From: Litorimonas sp.
GTDB lineage: Bacteria > Pseudomonadota > Alphaproteobacteria > Caulobacterales > Maricaulaceae
Length of the DNA stretch: 64,000 nt
Assembly (NCBI GenBank): GCA_029936425.1
Contig: JAPYSU010000001.1
Coordinates: 137,415 to 201,414, forward strand
Reading direction: 5' to 3'
This document shows positions 52,231 to 61,673 of this stretch, in pieces (the stretch's first letter is position 1; every line of letters starts with the position of its first letter). The notes below the pieces were generated by a model. The model did no database searches. It was not told the DNA's origin and saw nothing but the letters and a program-made list of their open reading frames with translations. Position numbers and translations under genes: made by a program.

Positions 52231-55200
52231 TTATTCGGTGGAAGCGAGTTTCGTCGAGAGTGGTTTGACATTGTCTTCGACATTTCGCTCCATCAGCAGG
52301 CGCCGCGGGTCGATGGCGATATAATTTGGCAGCGTCTCAAGCTCGAAAACCAATTCACTTTCAGCCTGAGTAACCCGCACTTGCTCCAGCTTCGTCCAGT
52401 CACTCCAGAGGGCTTCGGGCTCGTCCTGATAGAAACCGATTTCGACCCATTCATTTAGACTCTCGCCGTCAATATCGGCAAAGCTTTCTGCGCTTTCCAT
52501 GTCTTCGGTCTGGATCTTTTTGTCCATTTCAAACGGAACGGTGACGCGGTAGCGGCCATTTGGGAGCTTGCTTGCGGAAAGCTCGCCGTCCCCAAATTTC
52601 ATATCCCACCAAACAATGCGGTCCCATTGATCTGTAATCAGCTGATCATAGTCAGGTCCGGCCACCTCGCGGAGCGCGTTGGTCACATCTTTCGTTGTGG
52701 GATAAGGCGGACCGTTGGAGCCGAACTCATCAATCAGATTGCGCATGGCAAGGCGCATTTTGTCAGGGCCGATATAGTGTTTCAGCCCCCACATGACCCA
52801 GTCGGCCTTGTTATAAACCAGATATTGTTGTTCTCCGGCAACAGCGAGAGGTACTTCTTTTTCCCGGTCAATAAAGGCCCGCGCCTGCATTTGGGCGATG
52901 GTAGAATTTTCCAGAGCGTAAAGCGCTTTATCAAATCCGTATAGGGCTTCATAAGCATCCATGGTCGCGTAAGAAGTCAAACCTTCTGACAGGACATTAA
53001 ATCCTCTAGAGCGTCCGGGGACTATCTGATGGGCGAACCATTGATGGCCTAATTCATGCATTGTTGTTATGGCGGCATTATCAAGTGTTTTGATGTCGCC
53101 TGCTTCGCCGCTATCCATGATAAACCCCTGTTCGGAGTAAGGAATGGTTCCGGCGAACGCCTGTGCAAATCCGATGAAAGGGACTTCCATAATGCGGAAG
53201 TAGTTATATTGGTAAGGCCCGAAATTTTCCGAATAATGTGTCAGACCGAACTTTGTCGCCTTAATCATATCCTGAACGGAATAGCTGTGGCTTTCCGCAT
53301 GATAAACACGGATCGGGATGACTTTCCCGGTCGGCGAAGTCCAGCTATCTTCGGTCACGGCGTAATTACCCGACAGGATAGAGAAGAAATTGCTGATCGG
53401 CGTATCGGAGCGATAGGTGCGGCAGCGGCGGTCGCCTTCCACAGACTCTGTGATGAGGTCGCCGGGCGCAATCGGAATTTGATTGGCGGCGGTGCAAACC
53501 GTACCTTCAAAATCAATATAATCCGCTGGCCCTGTCAGTGTGCCGAATAGGTTAACTTTTCCGGCCTCCGGATCTGTCGGTTCGGGGAGTTTTTCCAATT
53601 CCGGTAGGTCATATTTGCGGCGGGTTTTGGAATTTCGAATCCGAAGATCCGGCACGCCCATTGTCGGGATCACGCGGGAACTAACACCGAATCCACCATA
53701 GTTGTTCAGGAATGTCCCGTCTTTTGAAATGGCACTTCTATCCGCCAGGCGCGGTCCATGAAAGAATGTTTCAAAATCCAGTTCCGTCTTGTCACCGGGA
53801 TCAAGGGCCGGCTCGAACCGGAAAACGCGAACGCCTAAATCGTTGATCTCTTCAATCGAGTCTCCTTCGGCATTTGTGCCTTCGGTGAGTTCAACCGCGC
53901 CGTTCAGGTCAAATTGTTTGACGTCTTCTTCGTGGCCACTGGCCGGATTGACATAAATTTCGGAAATCGGAACACCCGACGCGTTCTCGAATATCATTTT
54001 TCCGCTGACTGTAGCTTCCTGTTTTTCAGGAAAAATGTCGGCTTCAATGCTGACGCTGCGCACATGCGGATGAGGCAAATCGCGTTCGGTTGCGAGCATT
54101 TTTTCAGCCTTGACCTGACGTTTCTCCTGCGCTTTCTGATTGGCATAGTCTACCTTTTCATAGGCTTGGTAGATGTAAATACCGCTGCCGATAAAGGCGG
54201 CGAGCGCCACGGCCGCCACCGCGCCTGAGGCCGGAGTGATATTTGTTTTCAATTCCTTGAGACGGCGTAGCAGTGAAACTTGGAAGCCGCGGCGCCAGAG
54301 CCAAACGCTAAACACAGCGAAGAGAACGCAGAGAGCGCCCCAATAGAGATTGAACCACCGGAAATAGACCCAGCTATTGTAAGGAGAGATTTCCGAAACT
54401 TGTCCCGGGCTGGTTCCGCCAAAGCCCATGAGGGGGTGATAGAATGGGAGCCTGGACACCACGAGAGCAACAAACGCCATGGCCCCAGCCGCAACGAGCA
54501 TGCCGACAATTCTGTTGGGAACGAAAGCTTGGACAAATAATCCCAGAAAGGCGAAAGCCAGATAGTTCGGGAAGGCATTCAGGAAGGTAAATTTCAAATA
54601 AAGCGAAAGATTAACAGGCGGGCCTCCGGCCGCGATCTGGATCGCCATGCCGACAATCATGACGACCACACAAAGCGTTGCGAGGGCGGCAGATAAGGCA
54701 ATCCATTTGGCGACCAGTAAGGACCAATTACGCACTTTGGTGGAATCGAGCAGTCCAACAAACTTTGCGCCTCGATCCCGGAAAACCATTTCCGCGGAGA
54801 AAAAGGCGATAATTAAAAGAACCGGAATGAAGAAACTGCCAAAGCCAATCGTCATCATAAACAGGCTGGTTGGCACCAGTTTTTGCGGGGAGAAGAAAAC
54901 CGTGACGATAATGAGAAAGGCAAACAAAGCCATGGCGAGGCTGGCCAATATGATAAACGGAACAGACCGCACGGTCGTCAGATATTCGAACTTTGTGCGT
55001 GTCCACAGAGCGGACAGGTCCGCGGCAAAACCGAATTTCGGCTGAACGCTTTTATATTCTGGAATGTCTTTGGATTGAAGGACTGCGCCGCGCAATTTGG
55101 TTTTGCCTGTGACAATACCGCGTTTAAACCGGCTAAAGACAAGCGCCAAAACGCCGAGCGAAATAACGCCCCAAACAAGCCGGTTAAGACCCAGATATCC

Positions 55201-55911
55201 GAATATCGGTGTGAGGCGTGTATTGCGGTCCTCAGTCGACCAGAATTCTGTATCGAGCGTGTAAGCAATAGCGCCGAAAGGGTCAGCCAGAGCTTGCGCC
55301 CATTTGGGAATGTCGAGCTCGATAACAACGCCGGACATGATAGAGAAGAAAAACAAACCTATCGCGCTGACCAAAACGAGCATGCGGTTGTGGGTCAGCC
55401 CGGCAATCAGGGTGAAAAAGGCCGTGACGAACAGGGCATTGACAAGGGTGAATAGCAAAAGCGGCTGCAGATAATAAATCGGACGTATGGGGCCAAGGGT
55501 CAGCTTGTCGAGCGTGGGGCTGAATGAACCCAGAAATTGCGCCAGTAAGAAAACAAAAAAGCTCAGGAAAATAATCAGGAAGACGCCCGTCATTCGCGAT
55601 GCGGTCATGTCGAATGTCGAAATCGGTGTGGAGTGGATGATCTCCGTCATATTGGAGGTTTTGTCGCGCAAGATACCTGTCACAACAAAGATTCCGCCAA
55701 AGAAAATCACCGGCAGATAGGCATTGGCGATCCCGCCGGCGATCATCTGCGCGCCATTGGCCTTGATTTTGGTGCCGCCTAGCCCTGATCCGAAAAGATC
55801 CGGGATAACGGCGACAAAGACGCCGTAAGCCAACATAACAAAGAGAACGACCCAAAAGCCGATCTGGCGGGCCTGAAAGCCCATTTCAAATTTCAAAAGA
55901 CGTTTAAACAT
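52231..55911 (-). CDS. ABC-2 permease fused to M1-family aminopeptidase
   Basis: 1226 residues. About the first 580 form two sets of ABC-2 transporter helices (for example VVLFVMLAYGVFVAVIPDLF, then a second block with FIILASLAMALFAFLIIVTV, SWLWRRG). A large periplasmic domain follows with an M1 gluzincin site, HELGHQWFAHQ (His952, Glu953, His956) and the third ligand Glu in NVLSEGLTSYATM 18 residues on. The upstream ATPase lies ten bases away, giving a complete exporter. The family is known in proteobacteria; substrate unknown, possibly a peptide exported or trimmed as it leaves the membrane. Confidence 0.9.
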   Translation of the reverse strand: MFKRLLKFEMGFQARQIGFWVVLFVMLAYGVFVAVIPDLFGSGLGGTKIKANGAQMIAGGIANAYLPVIFFGGIFVVTGILRDKTSNMTEIIHSTPISTFDMTASRMTGVFLIIFLSFFVFLLAQFLGSFSPTLDKLTLGPIRPIYYLQPLLLFTLVNALFVTAFFTLIAGLTHNRMLVLVSAIGLFFFSIMSGVVIELDIPKWAQALADPFGAIAYTLDTEFWSTEDRNTRLTPIFGYLGLNRLVWGVISLGVLALVFSRFKRGIVTGKTKLRGAVLQSKDIPEYKSVQPKFGFAADLSALWTRTKFEYLTTVRSVPFIILASLAMALFAFLIIVTVFFSPQKLVPTSLFMMTIGFGSFFIPVLLIIAFFSAEMVFRDRGAKFVGLLDSTKVRNWSLLVAKWIALSAALATLCVVVMIVGMAIQIAAGGPPVNLSLYLKFTFLNAFPNYLAFAFLGLFVQAFVPNRIVGMLVAAGAMAFVALVVSRLPFYHPLMGFGGTSPGQVSEISPYNSWVYFRWFNLYWGALCVLFAVFSVWLWRRGFQVSLLRRLKELKTNITPASGAVAAVALAAFIGSGIYIYQAYEKVDYANQKAQEKRQVKAEKMLATERDLPHPHVRSVSIEADIFPEKQEATVSGKMIFENASGVPISEIYVNPASGHEEDVKQFDLNGAVELTEGTNAEGDSIEEINDLGVRVFRFEPALDPGDKTELDFETFFHGPRLADRSAISKDGTFLNNYGGFGVSSRVIPTMGVPDLRIRNSKTRRKYDLPELEKLPEPTDPEAGKVNLFGTLTGPADYIDFEGTVCTAANQIPIAPGDLITESVEGDRRCRTYRSDTPISNFFSILSGNYAVTEDSWTSPTGKVIPIRVYHAESHSYSVQDMIKATKFGLTHYSENFGPYQYNYFRIMEVPFIGFAQAFAGTIPYSEQGFIMDSGEAGDIKTLDNAAITTMHELGHQWFAHQIVPGRSRGFNVLSEGLTSYATMDAYEALYGFDKALYALENSTIAQMQARAFIDREKEVPLAVAGEQQYLVYNKADWVMWGLKHYIGPDKMRLAMRNLIDEFGSNGPPYPTTKDVTNALREVAGPDYDQLITDQWDRIVWWDMKFGDGELSASKLPNGRYRVTVPFEMDKKIQTEDMESAESFADIDGESLNEWVEIGFYQDEPEALWSDWTKLEQVRVTQAESELVFELETLPNYIAIDPRRLLMERNVEDNVKPLSTKLASTE

Positions 55912-55920
55912 GAGCCGCCC

Positions 55921-56787
55921 CTAAACCAGACCGTTTAAGTGGGCGAAATAGGCGTCTTCGAGCGTTTCTTCTTTTTGCTCAAAGCCCGGCCCGGGGGAGG
56001 TTTCCGCTAGAACAGAAGCCTGGATGCCGCCTTTCAAATGACGGCTTGAGAGGAATTTATATTGCTTTTTAACGGTTGGCAGGTCGTCCCGGTCGATTGA
56101 TTTCCGCCAGACTTTTCCGCGAATATGGTCGATGAGGGTTTCTGGGGCGCCGCGCACGACGATCTGGCCATTGCCCATAATCGCCATATCCGGGCAAATA
56201 TCGCGAACGTCTTCGACAATATGAGTGGAGAGCAGAATAATTTTCTCCCGGCCAAATTCCGAGAGGAGGTCTAGAAAACGTTGGCGCTCAAAGGGGTCAA
56301 GCCCAGCTGTCGGCTCATCCACGATGAGAAGTCTTGGGTTGCCGAGCAAGGCCTGCGCGACGCCGAAGCGCTGACGCATCCCGCCGGAATAGGTCGCGAC
56401 CGAAGCGGTGCGGTGCGTGATGAGGTTAACCTTTTCGAGCAGCGACATGATCTGGTCATCCCGTTCGCTCTTATTTGTCACGCCTTTCAGAATAGCGATG
56501 TGATCCAGAAGGGCCAGAGCGCTCATGCGCGGGTAAACACCGAAATCCTGCGGCAAATATCCCAGTTCAGATCGAATGGCGTTGGGATGGGAGACAATAT
56601 TCTTGCCTTGAAAGGTTATCGTGCCTTCATCCGGTTTCTGAAGTGTGGCCAATGTCCGCATCAGGGTTGATTTACCGGCCCCATTCGGGCCCAAAAGACC
56701 AAATAGCCCCGGCTCCAGGTCCAGACTGACATCATTCAGTGCATGGACATCGCCAAAACGTTTATGGATATTTTGGATGGAAAGCAT
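55921..56787 (-). CDS. ABC transporter ATP-binding protein
   Basis: 288 residues. Walker A GPNGAGKST (33-41), Q-loop YLPQDFGVYP, signature YSGGMRQR (about 138-145), Walker B LLIVDEPTAGLD and the STHIVED switch are all present. The gene is ten bases upstream of the permease-peptidase, so it drives that transporter. A 14-bp palindrome lies in its promoter region (56858-56871). Confidence 0.94.
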   Translation of the reverse strand: MLSIQNIHKRFGDVHALNDVSLDLEPGLFGLLGPNGAGKSTLMRTLATLQKPDEGTITFQGKNIVSHPNAIRSELGYLPQDFGVYPRMSALALLDHIAILKGVTNKSERDDQIMSLLEKVNLITHRTASVATYSGGMRQRFGVAQALLGNPRLLIVDEPTAGLDPFERQRFLDLLSEFGREKIILLSTHIVEDVRDICPDMAIMGNGQIVVRGAPETLIDHIRGKVWRKSIDRDDLPTVKKQYKFLSSRHLKGGIQASVLAETSPGPGFEQKEETLEDAYFAHLNGLV

Positions 56788-56857
56788 GACGGACCCCTTC
56801 GAAAGTCGATTTTACGGAAACCTAACAAAATCTTATCGAAAAACAACAATTATTTTC

Positions 56858-56871
56858 GTTTATCGATAAAC
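56858..56871. promoter_or_regulatory. 14-bp palindrome in the ABC/gspE divergent promoter region
   Basis: GTTTATCGATAAAC (56858-56871) is a perfect 14-bp palindrome, and a half-site-like TTATCGAA occurs at 56833-56840. It lies between the ABC ATPase start (56787) and gspE (57000), 71 bases from the former. Likely operator for an unknown repressor. A TATAAT sequence at 56946-56951 could be the gspE -10 element, but its -35 is weak. Confidence 0.55.
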
Positions 56872-56999
56872 CTTTACAATCTGGACTGGGTGAAACTGCA
56901 CCGCCGTCGAGGGCCGCTGTAATATGTCTGTCAAACCAGATAAAATATAATGAAAACTTAAATCGCTTTTCGCGACAGCGGTGTTTATAAATCAAAATT

Positions 57000-58493
57000 A
57001 TGGAAGCCATTCGTATGACACCTCAGCTCAATTATAGCTTTGCCAGAACGCAAGGCGTGCTGATTGTCACGGATGCGGAAGGCAGTGTAAGCCTGCTTCA
57101 CAGACCGCAAGTCAGCCTGTCAGCTTTGCTGGAGGCGCGCCGCGCTGTCGGTCATGCCCTGCCGAAACAGGAAGTCAGTCCCGCCATCTTTGAAACGGAA
57201 CTGTCCAAGACCTATTCGCAAAATGATCTGTCCAGCGCCTCGGAAGACGCAATCGGAACGGGCGAAGATTTGAACGCTCTGGCAGATGGCCTTCCGAAGA
57301 CCTCTGACCTGTTGGATAATTCTGATGACGCACCCGTTATCCGGCTTATCAACGGTATTTTACAGGAAGCGATCCGCTCGCGCGCCTCTGATATTCACAT
57401 TGAACCCTATGAGCAGCGGCTCTCCGTACGTTTTCGGATCGATGGAACGCTGAGTGAAAAACTGAGCCTCCCGGCGCGCCTCGCCCCTGTTCTGGTCAGC
57501 CGGGTAAAGGTCATGGCGCAGCTGGATATTGCGCAGAAACGTGTCCCGCAGGATGGACGGTTTTCGCTTAACCTCGGTCAAAGGGCAATTGATGTGCGGG
57601 TCTCGACCCTGCCGTCGCGTCACGGCGAACGGCTGGTCATGCGGATATTGGAAAAGGACAGTTCGCGACTGGCCCTGACAGAGCTGGGTATGAACGCGCC
57701 CATGCTCGCGGCGTTTAAATCCGCGCTTGCCCGTCCCAATGGTATTGTTCTCGTTACAGGGCCGACCGGTTCCGGTAAAACGACAACACTTTACGGGGCC
57801 TTGTCGGAATTAAATGATGGCTCCCGCAATGTGTTGACGGTCGAAGACCCGGTCGAATACGCGTTGGACGGGATTGGCCAGACACAAGTGAATTCTCAAG
57901 TCGGGATGAGCTTCGCGGCGGGCCTTCGCGCCATTCTCCGCCAGGATCCGGATGTGGTGATGGTCGGGGAAATCCGGGACCCCGAAACGGCAGAAATTGC
58001 CGTGCAGGCCTCACTGACAGGTCACCTGGTTCTTTCCACGGTTCATACGAATTCCGCCATTGCCGCGATCGCCCGCTTGCGGGATATGGGCGTCGAGCCT
58101 TTCCTTCTGGCCAGCACCATTACGGCTTTGGTCGCTCAGCGATTGGTGCGCGAACTTTGCCCGAATTGTAAAACGCCTTATCAGGCCAGCGAGACGGAGC
58201 TTTCCGAACTTGGCTTGCCGAATGAACCGACGACATTCTATCACGCCAAGGGATGTAACGAATGTTTGGATATTGGCTATCGCGGGCGTTTGGGCCTTTA
58301 TGAAATGGTGACGATGGATGACAAACTCCGCGCCATGATCCATGACGGTTCGTCTGAGTCAAAAATGTCAAAACATGCCTTCCGGAACCGCCAGACCCTT
58401 CTGCAAAGCGGGGCGCAGGCAGTGGTGGACGGCCTGACCTCCCCGGAAGAAGTGCTCCGGGTTTGCAAATCGAGCACAGCAGAGGCCATCTAA
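57000..58493 (+). CDS. gspE: Type II secretion ATPase
   Basis: 497 residues. Walker A GPTGSGKTT (254-262), the VEDPVEYALDGIGQTQ Asp box, Walker B DPDVVMVGEIRDPETA, the His box LTGHLVLSTVHTNSA, and two CxxC zinc pairs (CPNCKTPYQ and CNECLDIGYRGR) are complete. Cytoplasmic motor of the pseudopilus. The ATG at 57015 has GGAAG nearby, so either 57000 or 57015 may be used. First gene of the T2SS run; gspF begins three bases later. Confidence 0.95.
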   Translation: MEAIRMTPQLNYSFARTQGVLIVTDAEGSVSLLHRPQVSLSALLEARRAVGHALPKQEVSPAIFETELSKTYSQNDLSSASEDAIGTGEDLNALADGLPKTSDLLDNSDDAPVIRLINGILQEAIRSRASDIHIEPYEQRLSVRFRIDGTLSEKLSLPARLAPVLVSRVKVMAQLDIAQKRVPQDGRFSLNLGQRAIDVRVSTLPSRHGERLVMRILEKDSSRLALTELGMNAPMLAAFKSALARPNGIVLVTGPTGSGKTTTLYGALSELNDGSRNVLTVEDPVEYALDGIGQTQVNSQVGMSFAAGLRAILRQDPDVVMVGEIRDPETAEIAVQASLTGHLVLSTVHTNSAIAAIARLRDMGVEPFLLASTITALVAQRLVRELCPNCKTPYQASETELSELGLPNEPTTFYHAKGCNECLDIGYRGRLGLYEMVTMDDKLRAMIHDGSSESKMSKHAFRNRQTLLQSGAQAVVDGLTSPEEVLRVCKSSTAEAI

Positions 58494-58496
58494 AAA

Positions 58497-59717
58497 ATGG
58501 AAGCCTTTGATTATGCCGCGATAGATGCCAAAGGCGCGAAACAGCGCGGCACATTAATGGCAAGTTCGTCTCGCGATGCCCGCGACATGCTCCGTGCCCG
58601 CGCCCTCATTCCGGTGGATCTAAACCGCAGCCGCAAGAAAACCGCCAAGACGTCAGAGGCGTCTAATTCCTTTCTGTCTGGTCGGATCAAATTAAAGGAT
58701 TTGACCCGCGCTACCCGACAGCTCGCCATTCTAATAAATGCCGCGACCCCGGTGGAAGACGCGCTTCGGGTCATTGCGCTTCAATTTGAACGCTCGCCCA
58801 TGCGCGGGGTGCTGCTCTCCATTCGCGGGCAGGTGATGGAAGGGCTCAAGCTTTCCGATGCCATGAAGAGCCAGCCTCAGGCTTTCGACGATCTCTATGT
58901 GGCGATGATTGCTTCTGGCGAGGCCTCGGGCCGATTGGCGCAGGTTCTGGAGAGACAGGCCGATGATCTGGAAGCCGCCCAGGCAATCCGCCGAAAAATC
59001 CTCGGCGCCACGGTTTATCCTATCGTTTTATCCGTTGTGGCCATTGGCGTCATTGCCGTCTTGATGGTTTTTGTCGTTCCCAAAGTTGTTGCGCAATTCG
59101 ATAGTTTTGGCCAGGAATTGCCGCCTATTACGCGGTTTACAATCTGGTTTTCCGAAGTGTTTAAATCTTATGGCCTTTGGATATTCGGCGCAATTCTGGC
59201 CCTTTATTTTGGCTTCAGACTTCTGCTCAAACGTCCCGCGGCCCGCTATTGGTGGGACGGCGTTCGGCTGAAAACACCCTTACTCGGAAATATTATTCGC
59301 GATTTGAATGCGGCGCGCTTTTCGCGGACAATGGCGGGATTGATTAGCGCCGGCACCCCCGCCCTCGACGCGCTGGAAACCTCCCGTCATACACTGAAAA
59401 ACTCTGTCATGCGCGAAGCTGTTCTCGGCGCGGCAACGCGGGTACGAGAGGGCGCCGCGCTCAGTCAGGCCCTGCAAAAGACGAAAGTTTTTCCGCCTCT
59501 GGTGACGCAAATGGTGGCCGGCGGGGAAGCCAGCGGCGACACGGGGCAGATGTTTTCGCGCTCTGCGGATTACCTCGAAAGTGAGTTCGAAGCCCGGACG
59601 TCTGTGTTTTTGACTTTGCTGGAGCCGCTCATCATCATATTCTTGGCGGGTATAGTGTTATTGATTATCGCCGCCATATTCTTGCCGATCCTTACGCTTA
59701 ATCAATTCATTCTTTAG
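58497..59717 (+). CDS. gspF: Type II secretion inner-membrane platform protein
   Basis: 406 residues. Two GspF repeats: TRATRQLAILINAATPVEDA ... GEASGRLAQVLERQADDLEA, and FSRTMAGLISAGTPALDALE ... GGEASGDTGQMFSRSADYLE, with three or so membrane helices. Anchors GspE and the pseudopilins at the inner membrane. Follows gspE directly, precedes gspG by eight bases. Confidence 0.95.
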   Translation: MEAFDYAAIDAKGAKQRGTLMASSSRDARDMLRARALIPVDLNRSRKKTAKTSEASNSFLSGRIKLKDLTRATRQLAILINAATPVEDALRVIALQFERSPMRGVLLSIRGQVMEGLKLSDAMKSQPQAFDDLYVAMIASGEASGRLAQVLERQADDLEAAQAIRRKILGATVYPIVLSVVAIGVIAVLMVFVVPKVVAQFDSFGQELPPITRFTIWFSEVFKSYGLWIFGAILALYFGFRLLLKRPAARYWWDGVRLKTPLLGNIIRDLNAARFSRTMAGLISAGTPALDALETSRHTLKNSVMREAVLGAATRVREGAALSQALQKTKVFPPLVTQMVAGGEASGDTGQMFSRSADYLESEFEARTSVFLTLLEPLIIIFLAGIVLLIIAAIFLPILTLNQFIL

Positions 59718-59725
59718 GAGGCCCC

Positions 59726-60187
59726 ATGGCTGATATTGAAAAGACAACAGAAATGAAAAGACGGGAAGCTGACAAAGAAGCCGGCTTCACCCTGGTTGAG
59801 GTTTTGGTGACATTGGTCATTATCGGGCTTTTGACGACAGTCGTTGTGGCCAATGTTCTGCCGCTGATCGGAGATTCTTCGGTCAAAAAAGCCAAAGCGG
59901 ATATTGCCGTGTTGCAGCAATCTTTGGACCGCTACTATCTTGATTACTATGATTACCCGGAACAATCCGCCGGATTGGAAGCGCTGGTCGAAGCCCCCGC
60001 AGGTGTTGATGAAGCCTTATATCCGAAAGGGGGGTATATACGCTCACTGCCTCTGGATCCTTGGGGAAATGAATATCAATATCGCTATCCGGGCGAAAAC
60101 AGTGTCGTTGATATTTTCTCTTACGGCTCTGACGGCGAACCCGGCGGAGAAGACGCTGCGGCCGATATTTCGAATGAGGCGTTATAA
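59726..60187 (+). CDS. gspG: Major pseudopilin
   Basis: 153 residues. Prepilin cleavage motif AGFTLVEVLVTLVIIGLLTT with a short positive leader (KRREADKE), then the GspG core (DIAVLQQSLDRYYLDYYDYP, LPLDPWGNEYQYRYPG). The Gly before Phe is the prepilin peptidase site. A C-terminal Ca-binding-type loop (GSDGEPGGED) is present. Forms the main pseudopilus shaft. RBS AGGAGG precedes the ATG. Confidence 0.95.
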   Translation: MADIEKTTEMKRREADKEAGFTLVEVLVTLVIIGLLTTVVVANVLPLIGDSSVKKAKADIAVLQQSLDRYYLDYYDYPEQSAGLEALVEAPAGVDEALYPKGGYIRSLPLDPWGNEYQYRYPGENSVVDIFSYGSDGEPGGEDAAADISNEAL

Positions 60188-60196
60188 AAAGGACGC

Positions 60197-60685
60197 ATGT
60201 TCCGAAAAAAGTCATATGATGTAATTAAACGCTCAGAGGCGGGCTTTACCCTTATCGAAATGCTTTGCGTTTTGGTGCTGATAGGCCTCCTGTCTGGCGT
60301 TGTCATTATGAACGTTCCCAATCCGAAATCCGAAACCCAGATTGAGGCAGAACGTCTTGCCCGCGATTTAAACGCCATGGTGCAGAACGGTCTCATCAGC
60401 GGCGAAGTACGCGGGTTTGGACTCACGGAAGAAAAGTTCTCATTTTACGCCTATAATGGTGTGGAATTTGTTCCGGCGGGGGGGCAAAACTGGCCGGACC
60501 GTATTAAACCGGAATTGCAACGTGAGGGTCAGGAAGTTGAACTCCCCGATGAGATAAGTCCGCAAATTATTTTTGAACCCACGGGACTCAACGCGCCGTT
60601 TGTTCTCGACATGTCAGGGCCTGAGGCCCGTTATGAACTTCGTTCAGAGGGCAAGGGCCGTATTGTCCTGGTCAAAACGGAATGA
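60197..60685 (+). CDS. gspH: Minor pseudopilin GspH
   Basis: 162 residues. Prepilin motif AGFTLIEMLCVLVLIGLLSG, then a beta-rich domain. Position between G and I and the short length support GspH. Overlaps gspI by four bases (60682-60685). Confidence 0.87.
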   Translation: MFRKKSYDVIKRSEAGFTLIEMLCVLVLIGLLSGVVIMNVPNPKSETQIEAERLARDLNAMVQNGLISGEVRGFGLTEEKFSFYAYNGVEFVPAGGQNWPDRIKPELQREGQEVELPDEISPQIIFEPTGLNAPFVLDMSGPEARYELRSEGKGRIVLVKTE

Positions 60686-61068
60686 CCCTTCAAATAACAA
60701 GACAAAAAGACGCCGGTTTCACCTTGGTCGAAGTTTTGGTGAGCCTTGTTATTTTTTCCGTTGCCATTCTCGGACTGACGCGGGCGGGAACCCAAACCGT
60801 CACAGCTCTCAATCAGCTGGAAGAAAAAACCTATGCTTCCATTGTTGCGGATAATCAGCTCGCTTTGGCGCGCCTTGAAAGTGAAAACCCCTTTGCCCAG
60901 TCCCGCATCGGCGAAGAACAATCCGGTGGTAGAACATTTGAATACCGCGTGGAACGGGTTGAAACCGAGGTGCCGGAATTTTTTGAACTGGTCGTAAGCG
61001 TGTCTTCCCCGAGAACAGAGCAGATCCTCATACAGCGCCGGGCCTTTGTGACGCGGGAAGCGTCATGA
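60682..61068 (+). CDS. gspI: Minor pseudopilin GspI
   Basis: 128 residues. Prepilin motif AGFTLVEVLVSLVIFSVAIL with a short leader, then a domain ending in ILIQRRAFVTREAS. Overlaps both neighbours by four bases (ATGA). Part of the pseudopilus tip complex I-J-K. Confidence 0.88.
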   Translation: MTLQITRQKDAGFTLVEVLVSLVIFSVAILGLTRAGTQTVTALNQLEEKTYASIVADNQLALARLESENPFAQSRIGEEQSGGRTFEYRVERVETEVPEFFELVVSVSSPRTEQILIQRRAFVTREAS

Positions 61069-61673
61069 GGAAAGTAACAAACGACGCTGGCTTTACCCTC
61101 ATCGAAATGCTCGTGAGTCTCTTTATCTTTTCACTGATTTCGGCCGGCACAATGACTGTCATGAGCAGTTCTATCGCCGTGCGGGATCGGGTCAATCAGG
61201 GCACGGAAGAGCTTAACAGGTTACAGGCCGCGAGAGCCATAATGCGAACCGACTTTGAACGGATTTCTCTGCGGGCCCGCCGGGATATATTGGGTAGTTT
61301 CGAGCCTTATGTTTTGACCACAGACGGAGAGTCTCTGATTAATTTTACGAGGTTGGGCCGAGAGAATCCGGGAGGATTGGAACCAAGAGGGGACGCAGAG
61401 CGCGTCGCCTATTTCTTTCGCGAAGGAAAACTCATTCGTCAGAGCTGGCCGACGGCCAATCCCGATGTCTCGACCCAGCCCCGAGAAATCGTGCTGTTTG
61501 ATAATCTACTTTCTGCCCGTCTCGAATTTTTATCCGAAGATCTTATTCCCGTTACGCGTCTGGCCGTGCCGGTGGAAGCAGGAGACTCCTTTCCGCTGCC
61601 CGGCGTGATCCGCTTTGTCCTGACAGATGAAAGACAGAATATCTCCGAACATATTTTCGAGCTGCGCGGATGA
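61065..61673 (+). CDS. gspJ: Minor pseudopilin GspJ
   Basis: 202 residues. Prepilin motif AGFTLIEMLVSLFIFSLISA, then a larger beta domain with RAIMRTDFERISLRARRD. Overlaps gspI and gspK by four bases. Tip complex member. Confidence 0.88.
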   Translation: MRKVTNDAGFTLIEMLVSLFIFSLISAGTMTVMSSSIAVRDRVNQGTEELNRLQAARAIMRTDFERISLRARRDILGSFEPYVLTTDGESLINFTRLGRENPGGLEPRGDAERVAYFFREGKLIRQSWPTANPDVSTQPREIVLFDNLLSARLEFLSEDLIPVTRLAVPVEAGDSFPLPGVIRFVLTDERQNISEHIFELRG

